Shown: one piece after another, positions 9,223-18,983 of the stretch | How positions within the stretch are numbered: position 1 is the first letter of the stretch | Layout: every line of letters starts with the position of its first letter | DNA from: VAZQ01 sp963721005 | GTDB taxonomy: Bacteria > Pseudomonadota > Alphaproteobacteria > Rhizobiales > Xanthobacteraceae | Assembly (NCBI GenBank): GCA_963721005.1 | Contig: CAVRHR010000007.1 | Coordinates: 744,001-808,000, forward strand | Direction: 5' to 3' | Length of the DNA: 64,000 bases | Notes under the pieces: model-generated | What the model saw: the letters and a program-made list of their open reading frames with translations, nothing else | Database searches by the model: none | What the model was told of the DNA's origin: nothing | Made by a program: the position numbers and the translations under genes

Positions 9223-9372
9223 ATGCCCTCCCTGCTTCGCTTCCTGTTGTTCCTCTGCGTGCTGGCCGGCGCGGGCTACGGGGCCATGTATGCGCTGGCC
9301 CATTACTACGATCCAAAGCCGCGCGAGATCACCGTCTCGGTGCCGCCGGACAGGTTCTCCAAGCAACACTGA
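9223..9372 (+). CDS. Small single-pass membrane protein upstream of xerD
   Basis: A 49-residue protein with one N-terminal hydrophobic segment (residues 5-27) followed by a short tail DPKPREITVSVPPDRF. Small proteins of this pattern, with a PTPRE-like tail, sit upstream of xerD in related Rhizobiales, where databases sometimes mislabel them as histidine kinase; there is no kinase domain. Function unknown. It is divergent from aroK and lies 50 bases before xerD in the same direction. Confidence 0.75.
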   Translation: MPSLLRFLLFLCVLAGAGYGAMYALAHYYDPKPREITVSVPPDRFSKQH

Positions 9373-9422
9373 AACGCGCCCCGGCCGCCCGCTACCGGGC
9401 CGGGCGATCGGGCCGGGCATAG

Positions 9423-10412
9423 ATGGGCCGCCAGAAACCGAATTCCGATCAAAGCCTGATCGCGCTCTTCCTCGACATGCTGGCGGCCGAGCGGGGCGCG
9501 GGCGAGAACACGCTTGCGGCCTATGGGCGCGATCTCGCCGACTTCTCGGCCTATCTGGTCGCCAAGGGCCGCCCGGTCGCGAGCGCCGGCACCGATGACG
9601 TGCGCGGCTATCTGGGGGCGCTCGACAAGCGCGGCTTTGCGGCGACTTCGGTGGCGCGGCGCCTGTCGGCGATCCGGCAGCTGTACCGGTTCCTGTTCGC
9701 CGAAGGCCACCGCCGCGACGACCCGGCCGCCATCATGGCCGGACCCAAGCGCGGCCGCACGGTCCCCAAGGTCCTGAACATCGCCGAGGTGGACCGCCTG
9801 CTGGCGGCCGCCCGCGCGGCGAGCCTCGGGCCCGAGCTCACCGCACCGGAGCGGCTGCGGGCGGCGCGCCTCAACTGCCTGATCGAGGTGCTGTACGCGA
9901 CCGGGCTGCGGGTGTCCGAGCTGGTCACGCTCCCGCTATCGGCGGCCGAGCGCCAGGCCCGCATGCTGATCGTGCGCGGCAAGGGCGGCAAGGAGCGCAT
10001 GGTGCCGCTCAACGAAGCCGCCAAGCAGACCATGCGCGACTATCTGGCGCTGCTCGCCAAGGCGAGCCCGCAGGCCGCCGGCCAGCCCGCGGCAAAGCCG
10101 CCCGCGGCGAAGCCGCCCAAATGGTTGTTCCCCTCTTTCGGCGAGAGCGGCCATCTCAGCCGCCAGCACTTCGCCCGCGATCTCAAGGCGCTCGCGGCCG
10201 CCGCCGGGCTGCGCGCCGAGCAGGTGAGCCCGCATGTGCTGCGCCACGCCTTTGCGAGCCATCTGCTGCACAACGGCGCCGACCTGCGGGTGGTGCAGAC
10301 GCTGTTGGGGCACGCCGACATCTCCACCACCCAGATCTATACCCATGTCCTGGAGGAACGGCTCAAGAGCCTGGTGCGCGACCTCCATCCGCTGGCGCAG
10401 GCGCCGGACTGA
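9423..10412 (+). CDS. xerD: Site-specific tyrosine recombinase XerD
   Basis: Resolves chromosome dimers at dif together with XerC and FtsK. The 329-residue protein has an N-terminal SAM-like core-binding domain (about 15-100) and a C-terminal catalytic domain with Arg in ATGLRVSELV, Lys in RGKGGKERMVP, His-x-x-Arg in SPHVLRHAFASHLL, His in LLGHADISTTQIY and the Tyr nucleophile in that last motif. An insertion near residue 220 contains a short PAAKPPAAKPP repeat, a variable loop in the family. It is a stand-alone chromosomal recombinase, not a phage integrase. Confidence 0.95.
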   Translation: MGRQKPNSDQSLIALFLDMLAAERGAGENTLAAYGRDLADFSAYLVAKGRPVASAGTDDVRGYLGALDKRGFAATSVARRLSAIRQLYRFLFAEGHRRDDPAAIMAGPKRGRTVPKVLNIAEVDRLLAAARAASLGPELTAPERLRAARLNCLIEVLYATGLRVSELVTLPLSAAERQARMLIVRGKGGKERMVPLNEAAKQTMRDYLALLAKASPQAAGQPAAKPPAAKPPKWLFPSFGESGHLSRQHFARDLKALAAAAGLRAEQVSPHVLRHAFASHLLHNGADLRVVQTLLGHADISTTQIYTHVLEERLKSLVRDLHPLAQAPD

Positions 10413-10502
10413 CGACCGCACCCCGCCTGCCGGGGCCGGCTCTTGTCGGCCCCATGCACGGCCGATACCAATGGGCCGAAATGAACGGTGCGGAGGGATC
10501 GC

Positions 10503-11369
10503 ATGGCCGACGCGGTGGCAGTCTCTGATAATCCAGTCTCTGCTTCCTGGGCGAAGCTCGAGGAATGGCCGGAGCTCATTCTGGAGCGGCTCGAGGGCGC
10601 GGGCGTCGCCCGCATCGTCTTGAACCGCCCGGACAAGCGCAATTGCTGGAACCGGCCGCTCTGCCTCGCCTTCCTGGAATCCCTCGACATCATTCGGGCC
10701 GACCGGGACCTCAAGGTGGTCATCACCAAGGGCGCGGGCTCGGTCTATTCCTCGGGTCTCGACCTCAACTTCCTGCGCGAGGTCTCCAACGGCCCGCTGC
10801 TCGACTGGGACCGGCCCAACCTGACCATCCAGATCGCCGAGGCGGTGCGGGTGTTCCCGCGCATCATGATCGCGCAGGTGCACGGCTATTGCCTGGGCGG
10901 CGCGCTCGGCATCATGAACTGCCATGACCTGGTCTACGCGGCCGACGACGCCCAGCTCGGCATGCCGGAAATTCTGCGCGGCAGCTTCGGCCAGCTGGTC
11001 ACCTCGACCCTGCTGCATGGCGGGCTGCCGGTGAAGAAGCTCGCCCATATCGCGCTGGTGGGGCGCAATATCAGCGGCGCCGAGGCCGACGCGCTCGGCA
11101 TCATCAGCCAGGCGGTGCCGGCGGCGGAGCTGGAGACATATACGCTCGGCATCGCCCGCGAGATCGCCTCGCGCCATCTGGCACCGCTCGAGCACCACAA
11201 GATCACGGTGCAGATGGGCCGCGACCTGTCGATCGCGCAGGCGATCCAGCTCGATCAGCTGGTTGGGCAGCGGCTGCGCCGCGCCATGGATCCGCTGGGC
11301 GACGTCGAATCCTATCTCAAATCGCAAAAAGGCGGCCCCAATCCGGTCTATAAGCGGCCCGACGTCTGA
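10503..11369 (+). CDS. Enoyl-CoA hydratase/isomerase family protein
   Basis: A 288-residue crotonase-fold protein. The oxyanion-hole segment QVHGYCLGGALGI (about residues 125-137) and a catalytic-type Glu in LGMPEILRG are present, while the second catalytic Glu of classical hydratases is not obvious, so isomerase or another crotonase chemistry is possible. The ATG at 10503 is preceded by GGAGGG. It stands 70 bases before accA on the same strand; a link to fatty-acid or CoA-ester metabolism is suggested by context only. Substrate unknown. Confidence 0.85.
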   Translation: MADAVAVSDNPVSASWAKLEEWPELILERLEGAGVARIVLNRPDKRNCWNRPLCLAFLESLDIIRADRDLKVVITKGAGSVYSSGLDLNFLREVSNGPLLDWDRPNLTIQIAEAVRVFPRIMIAQVHGYCLGGALGIMNCHDLVYAADDAQLGMPEILRGSFGQLVTSTLLHGGLPVKKLAHIALVGRNISGAEADALGIISQAVPAAELETYTLGIAREIASRHLAPLEHHKITVQMGRDLSIAQAIQLDQLVGQRLRRAMDPLGDVESYLKSQKGGPNPVYKRPDV

Positions 11370-11440
11370 GCTCCTCAAAGTAGCGGCATGGCCGCGTATG
11401 CCTGCCGCCTCACCCCTGATGGAACGATATTTTTCGCTCG

Positions 11441-12397
11441 ATGCGCAGCTATCTCGACTTTGAAAAACCGGTGGCCGAGATCGAGGCCAAGCTGGAGGAA
11501 TTGCGCGCGCTCGATGCCGGCGACAGCGCTGCCGCCATCGGGGAGGAGGTCACCCGCCTGGAGATCAAGGCGGTACAGACCTTGCGGGACCTCTATTCGA
11601 ACCTCACTCCGTGGCAGAAGACGCAAGTTGCCCGCCACCCCGACCGGCCCCATTGCCTCGACTATGTGGCGGCGCTCATCACCGATTTCGTGCCGCTCGC
11701 CGGCGACCGCAAGTTCGGGGATGACGAGGCGATCGTGGGCGGCTTCGGGCGCTTCCACGGCGAGAGCGTCTGCGTCATCGGGCATGAGAAGGGCTCCGGC
11801 ACCGAGGACCGGCTCAAGCACAATTTCGGCATGGCGCGCCCGGAAGGCTATCGCAAGGCCGAGCGGCTGATGCAGATGGCGGACCGCTTCGGTATTCCGG
11901 TCATCTCCCTGGTCGACACGCCGGGCGCCTATCCGGGCATCGGGGCCGAGGAGCGCGGCCAGGCCGAGGCCATCGCCCGCTCGACCGAGGCCTGCCTGGC
12001 GCTGGGCGTGCCGAACGTGGCCGTGATCGTGGGCGAAGGCGGCTCCGGCGGCGCCATCGCGCTCGCCACCAGCAACCGGGTGCTGATGCTGGAGCACGCG
12101 ATCTACAGCGTGATCTCGCCCGAGGGCGCCGCCTCCATCCTGTGGCGCGACACCGCCAAGGCCCAGGAAGCCGCCACCGGCATGAAGATCACCGCCCAGG
12201 ACATGGTCCGTTTCGGGGTCATCGACCAGATCGTGACCGAGCCGATCGGCGGCGCCCACCGCGACCCCGCGGCCGCCATCGCGTCCGCCGACAGCGCCAT
12301 CCAGGACGCGCTCGGCGAGCTTTCGGAGCTCGACCGCGACGCCGTCCGCCGCCAGCGCTGGGACAAGTTCCTCGCCATCGGCCGGACGCTGGGGTGA
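11441..12397 (+). CDS. accA: Acetyl-CoA carboxylase carboxyltransferase subunit alpha
   Basis: Alpha half of the carboxyltransferase that transfers CO2 from biotin to acetyl-CoA, the first committed step of fatty-acid synthesis. The 318-residue protein begins with the family-typical MRSYLDFEKPVAEIEAKL and carries GHEKGSGTEDRLKHNFGMA, the DTPGAYPGIGAEERGQ loop and GEGGSGGAIALA, which shape the acyl-CoA site. Length is standard. A palindromic repeat element begins directly behind its stop codon and may serve as the transcript end. Confidence 0.97.
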   Translation: MRSYLDFEKPVAEIEAKLEELRALDAGDSAAAIGEEVTRLEIKAVQTLRDLYSNLTPWQKTQVARHPDRPHCLDYVAALITDFVPLAGDRKFGDDEAIVGGFGRFHGESVCVIGHEKGSGTEDRLKHNFGMARPEGYRKAERLMQMADRFGIPVISLVDTPGAYPGIGAEERGQAEAIARSTEACLALGVPNVAVIVGEGGSGGAIALATSNRVLMLEHAIYSVISPEGAASILWRDTAKAQEAATGMKITAQDMVRFGVIDQIVTEPIGGAHRDPAAAIASADSAIQDALGELSELDRDAVRRQRWDKFLAIGRTLG

Positions 12398-12399
12398 AT

Positions 12400-12534
12400 C
12401 CCTCCCCCTGCAAGGGGGAGGGTGGCGCCGCCAGGCGCCGGGTGGGGGTCCCGCGTTCCGGCAAATTCGGAGTTTGTTGCGGGACCCCCACCCGACCCGC
12501 TACGCGGGTCGACCTCCCCCTTGCAGGGGGAGGT
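12400..12534. repeat. Composite palindromic intergenic repeat, copy A
   Basis: A nested palindromic element between accA and the L,D-transpeptidase gene. The outer units are two self-complementary blocks, CCTCCCCCTGCAAGGGGGAG at 12401 and CCTCCCCCTTGCAGGGGGAG at 12513. Inside are perfectly complementary arms GGGTGGGGGTCCCGC (12440-12454) and GCGGGACCCCCACCC (12479-12493), plus two small GC hairpins of other sequence. A second copy with the same outer and inner blocks lies at 49789-49922. It looks like a dispersed REP/BIME-like element; no coding capacity. The rest of the gap to 12848 holds only a possible promoter around TTTACTTTTCGTTCACC. Confidence 0.85.
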
Positions 12535-12848
12535 TGGGCGGAGGGTGCGCCCGGCTTCCACACCCCAAAGCAGTATTTCCGCACCCCTTGCCCTGATATT
12601 TCCCAAGTCTTGTCCTAGCCTTCCCAGAATTGGGGATGGGGCGAGGGGAAACGGGCGGTGAGCGCGGTCGGGGCTGGGGACACATTCGGCATCCGGGGCG
12701 TCGTTTTCCCCAAATGTTTACTTTTCGTTCACCTTCGGCATGATCTGTGGGCGGGCACGCTTCGCGGCGCCTTGCGGTTGAGCCGCCTTAAGGATAACCA
12801 TTGGTCAATAAAGGCTCGGGGACAGCCTTTCAGTCGGGGAGCCTCGCG

Positions 12849-14382
12849 TTGAATTCTCGCCCCCTGCTCCGCACGCTTCTGGCGTCCGCGGCACTGGCCG
12901 CCGCGGTTACGCTCGCGGGTTGCGACACCGATGGCGGCGTGCTCCCCTCCGGCCGTGCACTCGCACCCTTGTCCGACAAGATGCTCGCCGAGATCGAGCA
13001 GAAGAACATGAGCAAGGAGTTGCCCATCCTGGTGCGGCTGTTCAAGGAGGAATCGGAGCTCGAGGTCTGGAAGCAGGACAACACCGGCCGCTTCGAGCTG
13101 TTGAAGACCTATCCGATCTGCCGCTGGTCGGGCGAGCTCGGTCCCAAGATCAAGCTGGGCGACCGGCAGGCGCCGGAGGGCTTCTATACGATCACCCCCG
13201 GCCAGATGAACCCGAACTCCAACTATTATCTCGCCATCAATACCGGCTTTCCCAACTCGTACGACCGCGCCAACGGGCGCACCGGCGAGTTCCTTATGAT
13301 CCACGGCGATTGCTCCTCGGCCGGCTGCTACGCCATGACCGACGAGCAGATCGCCGAGATTTACGCGCTCGCGCGCGAATCGTTCTTCGGCGGCCAGAAG
13401 GCGTTCCAAATCCAGGCCTATCCGTTCCACATGACGCCGCTCAACATGGCCAAGCACCGCGATTCCCCGCACATGTCCTTCTGGAAGATGATCAAGGAAG
13501 GCAACGACCATTTCGAGGTGACCCACCTCGAGCCCAAGGTCGACGTGTGCGACAAGCATTACGTGTTCGATGCCGCCGCTCCCCGCGGCCCGGCGAGCTC
13601 GCTCAAGTTCACCCCGATCGCCAAGTGCCCGACCTTCGAGGTGCCGCAGGAGATCGCGACCCCGGTGCGCGAGAAGCAGGAGAAGGAAGAGGCCCAGGTG
13701 GCGCAGCTGATCAGCCGCGGCACCTCGACCGTCCCGATCCGCACCGGCACCGACGGCGGCATGAACCCGGTCTTCATGGCGGCGGTGATCTCCCATGGCG
13801 GCACCGATAGCCGCATCGAGTTCGAAGAACCTGCCCGGCTCGATCCCGGCCAATATCAGGCCGCCGGGCGAGCCCGCGGCCGAGCCCCCGACCGGCAGCA
13901 CCATGAGCCTGGCGTCGAGCGACTCGCGGCCGGCGCCGGCGCCGCGATCCCAGGTGGCCTCGGCCGGCTCGGGCAGTCTGTTCGGCGGCCTGTTCTCCTC
14001 CGGCGGCGACGGCGCCAAGAGCGCCGATTCCCAGCCGGGCGTGCTCGATCGGCTCTCGAAGCTGCTGCACGGCCAGGATGCCGCCAGCACCGAAGCGGTG
14101 CCGACCCCCAAGGCCAAGCCAGTGGCCGCCAAGCCGACCCAGACCGCCTCGGCGGCGCCCGGTGCGATCCGGCCCAAGCCTGCGACTGCCACCGCGACTG
14201 CGGCGCAGCCGGATGCCAAGTCCACCAACGCGGGCGCCATCAAGCCGGCAGCGCCGCAACTGCCTGCCGACGCGCCGCCGCAGCCGGTCGAGACCGCCAA
14301 CAACACCACCACCCTGCTGCGCGGCGCCTCGCCTCCAGTTCCGGCCGGCGGCTTCGACAGCCGCTGGGGCGCGATGCGCTGA
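12849..14382 (+). CDS. L,D-transpeptidase (YafK-like) lipoprotein, apparent frameshift
   Basis: A lipoprotein (lipobox LAGC near residue 25) with an ErfK/YbiS-type L,D-transpeptidase domain in residues 50-260; the catalytic motif is HGDCSSAGCYAM. Such enzymes make 3-3 peptidoglycan crosslinks or attach proteins to the wall. The C-terminal 200 residues are Ala/Pro-rich. The frame breaks at GAGTTC (13818-13823): removing one T gives GAGTC and joins residues SRIE directly to SKNLPGSIPANIRPP, so one protein of about 510 residues results. I judge the break to be an extra base in the assembly. Start TTG 12849 has GGGGAG seven bases upstream; TTG 12801 is an alternative. Confidence 0.8.
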
Positions 14383-14557
14383 ACGCGCGGCGCGGCAGGA
14401 TTTCCGTATCTGCGAGTTTTGTTTTCCGTTGCCCGACGCTCAGCGTCGTCCCGGCCGCAGAGCCGGGAGGACACGGAGTATGGGTCCGCTGAGTTCACAA
14501 ACGAAGTGCAACACTTCCGGTGGGTGGCGTTGACGATCAGGAACGATCGCGCTCCGC

Positions 14558-17360
14558 TTACCCGAAGCGGCCGTGGCAGTGCTTGAATTTCTTGCCCGAG
14601 CCGCACGGGCAGGCTTCGTTGCGCCCGACCTTGCCCCAGCTCGCCGGATTCTTGGCGTCGCGCTCGGCCGCCGGCACCGTGGTGATGCCGTGCTCCGCCA
14701 GCGTCTCGGCGCCGGCACGCGCCAGCGCCATCTCGTCCTCGCCGGTCGCCGGGTCGATCTTGTGCGCCTCCATATAGGGCAAGGTCGCCGGCGCGTCCGG
14801 CGGCGGCGCCGTCCTGATCTCGACCCGCATCAGCTGGGCGGTGACCGCCTCGCGCAAGCCGGTGCCCATCGCCTCGAACAGGTTGAACGACTCGGCCTTG
14901 TACTCGTTGAGCGGATCGCGCTGCCCGTAGCCGCGCAGCCCGATCACCTGGCGCAGGTGCTCGAGCGTGAGCAGATGCTCGCGCCACAGATGATCCAGCG
15001 TCTGCAGCAGGATCGATTTCTCCACATAGCGCATCACGTCGGGGCCCCATTGGGCGACCTTGGCGGCCATGTGCTCGTCGGCCCGCCGCACCACCCGGCT
15101 GGTCAGCTCCTCCTCGGCGATGCCCTCCTCCTTCGCCCATTCGTCGACCGGCAGGTCGAGATTGAGGATGCGCGAGAGCGCCTCCTTCAATCCCTTGGTG
15201 TCCCACTGCTCCGGATAGGCGTTCTCCGGCACGTGCTTGGCGACCAGGTCCTCGACCGCCGAATGGCGCATGTCGGTGACGATCTCGGCGCCGGTTTCGT
15301 CCTTCATCCAGTCGACCCGCTGCTCGAAGATGACCTTGCGCTGGTCGTTCATCACGTTGTCGAACTTGAGCAGGTTCTTGCGGATGTCGAAGTTGCGCGC
15401 CTCGACCTTCTGCTGCGCCTTCTCCAGCGCCTTGTTGATCCAGGAATGGACGATCGCCTCATTCTCCTTGAGGCCGAGCCGCTGCAGCATCGAGTCGAGC
15501 TTGTCGGAGCCGAAGATGCGCATCAGGTCGTCTTCCAGCGACAGGAAGAACTTGGAATGGCCGGGATCGCCCTGGCGGCCGGAGCGGCCGCGCAGCTGGT
15601 TGTCGATGCGCCGGCTCTCGTGCCGCTCGGTGCCGAGCACGAACATGCCGCCGGCCTGGATCGCCTTCTCCTTGAGCCGCGCCACCTGCTGGCGGATGTC
15701 GGCGATGCGGGCCTCGCGCTCGGACCCATCCGCCACGTCGGCGAGCTCGTGCTTGACCCGCATCTCGGGATTGCCGCCGAGCTGGATGTCGGTGCCGCGG
15801 CCCGCCATGTTGGTGGCGATGGTAATCGCCCCCGGCACGCCGGCCTGCGCTATGATGTAGGCCTCCTGCTCGTGGTAGCGGGCGTTGAGGATGGCGAACA
15901 CCTTGGCCCCGGAGGCGCCTTCGTCGCCGCTGTAGAGCGCCGAGAAGGCGTTGGGATCGGTGAAGTCGTGCTGCTCCCAGCCCTGCTGGCGCAGCATCTC
16001 GGCCAATTGCTCCGATTTCTCGATCGAGGTGGTGCCTACCAGCACCGGCTGGCCGCGCCCCTTGCAGTCGTCGATCAGGGCTACCACCGAGCGGTATTTC
16101 TCGGCCCCGGTGCGGTAGACCTCGTCGTCGTCGTCGACGCGGGTCACCGGCAGGTTGGTCGGGATCTCCAGCACCTCGAGATTGTAGATGTCGATGAACT
16201 CGTCGGCCTCGGTCGCCGCCGTGCCGGTCATGCCGGCGAGCTTCTCGTACATGCGGAAATAGTTCTGGAAGGTGATCGAGGCGAGCGTCTGGTTCTCCGG
16301 CTGGATCGGCTGGTGCTCCTTGGCCTCGAGCGCCTGGTGCAGGCCTTCGGAATAGCGCCGGCCAGGCATCATGCGGCCGGTGAACTCGTCGATGATGACG
16401 ACCTCGCCGTTGCGCACGATGTAGTCCTTGTCGCGATGGAACAGCTTGTGGGCGCGCAGCGCCTGGTTGACGTGGTGGACCACCGAGACGTTCTCGACGT
16501 CGTAGAGCGACTCGGTCTTGAGCAGGCCCGCGCCCTTGAGCGTCTGCTCGAGCTTCTCCATGCCGGCCTCGGTAAGGCTGACGGACCGCTGCTTCTCGTC
16601 GACGTCGTAGTCGCCCTTCTCGAGCGCCGGAATGTAGGTGTCGATGGTGTTGTAGAACTCGGAGCGGTCGTCGAGCGGCCCGGAGATGATGAGCGGGGTG
16701 CGGGATTCGTCGATCAATATCGAATTCGACCTCGTCGACGATCGCGAAGATATGGCCGCGCTGGACCATGTCCTCCATGCGATACTTCATGTTGTCGCGC
16801 AGATAGTCGAAGCCGAGCTCGTTGTTGGTGCCGTAGGTGACGTCGCAGTCGTAGGCCTGCTTGCGCTGCTCGTCGTCCAGCCCATGCACGATCACCCCGA
16901 CCTTGAGGCCGAGGAAGGTGTAGATCTGCCCCATCCATTCGGAGTCGCGCTTGGCGAGATAATCGTTGACCGTGACCACGTGCACGCCGCGGCTCGACAG
17001 CGCGTTGAGATAGACCGGCAGCGTCGCCACCAGGGTCTTGCCCTCGCCGGTCTTCATCTCGGCGATGTTGCCCTCGTGCAGCACCATGCCGCCGATCATC
17101 TGCACGTCGAAATGGCGCTGGCCGAGCGTGCGCTTGGCGGCCTCGCGCACGGTGGCGAAGGCCGGCACCAGCACGTCGTCGAGCGAGGCGCCCTCGGCGA
17201 CCTGGCGCTTCAAGTCCACGGTGCGGGCGCGCAGCTCGTCGTCGGTGAGCTTGGCCAGCTCCGGCTCGAGCGCGTTGATCTTCTCCACCCGGGGGAGATA
17301 GCCCTTGATGCGCCGTTCGTTGGCGGAGCCGAAGAGCTTACGGGCAAGCGCGCCGATCAT
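14558..17360 (-). CDS. secA: Preprotein translocase ATPase SecA, apparent frameshift
   Basis: The motor of Sec protein export, essential in bacteria. The two frame pieces together give about 934 residues, normal for the group. Walker A lies in MKTGEGKTLVATLP, the DEAD-box region reads FAIVDEV then, after the break, LIDESRTPLIISGP, and the C-terminus is the zinc-binding SEC-C tail ACPCGSGKKFKHCHGRFG. The break is at GAATTC (16722-16727): deleting one A restores the coding GATTC and the expected DEVDSILIDESRTP. Because SecA cannot be lost, I annotate one gene with a sequence error. The ATG at 17360 has AAAGGA eight bases upstream. Confidence 0.93.
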
Positions 17361-17781
17361 GCGCTGCGTCCTTTCAGGTGCGGCTGCGTCAAACGACCGG
17401 TGAGGATCGGGAGCTGCCGCCTTGAGCCATTGAACCGATCAGATCGCCGCAAGACTTGCGCGCGTCCATTGCAATACCGCGGCGGGCCGGGGAAGCGGCA
17501 TTTTTCGGGCTTCATTCACGCAAGCCGATTGAGCGAGGCGATTTATACCAGAGGATTCATGCAAACGGCGAATTGCGGCCGGATTGGCCGCATTGAGCGA
17601 GACATAAGAGGGGGTCACCCCCTTGTCAATTGGCGATTCCTGCTCACGTTTTCGTCAAAATCGCCCCCTATTCGGCCATTGCCAAGGAGAGCCGATTGCG
17701 CAACTCTCCGCCCGCTTCCGCCGCCGGCGGTCGCCTCACCGCGCCTGGACTTTAGTCTCCTCGCGCTCAAGGACCAGCTTA
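17361..17781. promoter_or_regulatory. secA/PPIase divergent intergenic region
   Basis: No gene is seen in these 421 bases between the divergent secA and PPIase genes. The stretch is AT-richer than its surroundings towards the PPIase side, as expected for promoters. A compact inverted repeat GGGGGTCACCCCC sits within 17605-17625, and an AAGGA ribosome site precedes the PPIase ATG. No -35/-10 pair is clear enough to place with confidence. Confidence 0.4.
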
Positions 17782-18753
17782 ATGACCGCCCCGCATCTTT
17801 CGCCCGCCCCCGCGCTCGGGGCACGCCGTCCTGGCTGGACGACTTTCGCCATGCTCTCGGTGGCGCTGTTGGCCGTGCCGATGGTTGCCGGCTGCTCGAA
17901 GGAGGCTTCCTCCCAGAAGCAGGAGTCGACCCCGACCGCGGCTGCGTCGCCGAACGATCCCACCGTCGCGCGCGTCAACGGAGTCGACATAAGGGAGAGC
18001 GATCTCGCCATGGCGGAGCAGGATATCGGCCAGAACCTGCAGAACGCCCCGCCCGAGACCCAGCGCGAGCAGCTGATCGCCTATGTGACCGATATCATTC
18101 TGGTTTCCCAGGCCGCCGACGCCAAGAAGCTGACCGAAGACCCGGATTTCCAGCATCATCTGGCGTTCATCCGCAACAAGATGCTGATGGGAGCGCAGCT
18201 GCGCGAGCAAGCCAAGGGCGCGGTGACCGACGAGGCCGAGCACAAGCTCTATGAAGAGGCGGTCAAGCCCATGGGGGCCGAGGAAGAGGTGCACGCCCGC
18301 CACATTCTCGTGGAGTCCGAGGACGAGGCCAAGGCGATCGTCGAGCAGATCAAGGGCGGCGCCGATTTCGCCGCGCTCGCCAAGGAGAAGTCCAAGGATC
18401 CGGGTGCCGCCGACGGCGGCGATCTCGGCTATTTCACCAAGGACCAGATGGTCCCGGAATTCTCCGAGGTGGCCTTCAAGATGTATCCGGGCCAGCTGTC
18501 GAACCCGGTCAAGACCCAGTTCGGCTGGCACATCATCAAGGTCGAGGACAAGCGGATGCGGCCGGTCCCGGAGCTGGACGCCATCAAGGAGCAGATCGAC
18601 GCCTACCTGGTGCGGCGCGCCCAGTCCGAATATGTCGGCAAGCTGCGCCAGACCGCCAAGATCGAGCGCCTCGACCATCCGGCGGGAGCACCGCCCTCGA
18701 TGATGGCGCCCGGCGCCCCGGTTCCGACGGCCCCTGCCCCGGCGCCGAAATAG
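17782..18753 (+). CDS. Parvulin-type peptidylprolyl isomerase lipoprotein
   Basis: A 323-residue envelope protein with a lipobox (VPMVAGC, Cys near residue 38), an N-terminal SurA/PrsA-like helical region and one rotamase domain (about residues 170-270) including ARHILVESEDEA, GGDLGYF and FGWHIIKVED. It probably helps fold exported proteins as they leave the Sec channel, which fits its place divergent from secA. ATG 17782 has AAGGA upstream. The C-terminus ends in a Pro/Ala-rich tail. The substrate is unknown. Confidence 0.88.
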   Translation: MTAPHLSPAPALGARRPGWTTFAMLSVALLAVPMVAGCSKEASSQKQESTPTAAASPNDPTVARVNGVDIRESDLAMAEQDIGQNLQNAPPETQREQLIAYVTDIILVSQAADAKKLTEDPDFQHHLAFIRNKMLMGAQLREQAKGAVTDEAEHKLYEEAVKPMGAEEEVHARHILVESEDEAKAIVEQIKGGADFAALAKEKSKDPGAADGGDLGYFTKDQMVPEFSEVAFKMYPGQLSNPVKTQFGWHIIKVEDKRMRPVPELDAIKEQIDAYLVRRAQSEYVGKLRQTAKIERLDHPAGAPPSMMAPGAPVPTAPAPAPK

Positions 18754-18821
18754 CGTCGTTACTCTGATGCTTTCTTCGTACCTCTCCCGATCGTAGGCGC
18801 GCTCCTGCTCCCCGCGTGCGA

Positions 18822-18888
18822 CCGAACTTGGGTTTACCCGAGTTCGGCACTATAGAAGTGGCCGAAGTCGGATAGATCCGACTTCGGC
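18822..18888. repeat. Two adjacent inverted repeats between PPIase gene and argJ
   Basis: At 18822-18847 the arms CCGAACTTGGGT and ACCCGAGTTCGG flank TT with one mismatch. At 18861-18888 the arms GCCGAAGTCGGAT and ATCCGACTTCGGC are perfectly complementary around AG. The pair lies about 70 bases behind the PPIase stop. Neither is followed by a T-run, so if they act as terminators they are not of the classic intrinsic kind; they could also be REP-like elements. Confidence 0.6.
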
Positions 18889-18983
18889 TGAGAAGGTCGG
18901 GATGAGGGGGCGGTCCCGCGAGCCTGAGCTTACCGAAACGCTCCCAATCGCACTGCTTCCACCTTCTGCTCCGGTCCATCTCC

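Noticed and set aside
9423..10412. XerD as the integrase of a genomic island.
   Set aside because: Length, motifs and neighbours fit the chromosomal XerD; no attachment repeats are seen.
13818..16727. Programmed ribosomal frameshifting as the cause of the broken frames.
   Set aside because: No slippery heptamer or downstream pseudoknot is evident, and the affected genes are not known to use frameshifting.
14573..16840. Long open frame on the plus strand opposite secA (755 codons).
   Set aside because: Antisense to secA with composition typical of a codon-bias shadow; secA motifs on the minus strand are unmistakable.
14558..17360. Calling secA a pseudogene or two split genes.
   Set aside because: All motifs are present on both sides of a single extra base and the protein is essential; an error in the sequence is far more likely.
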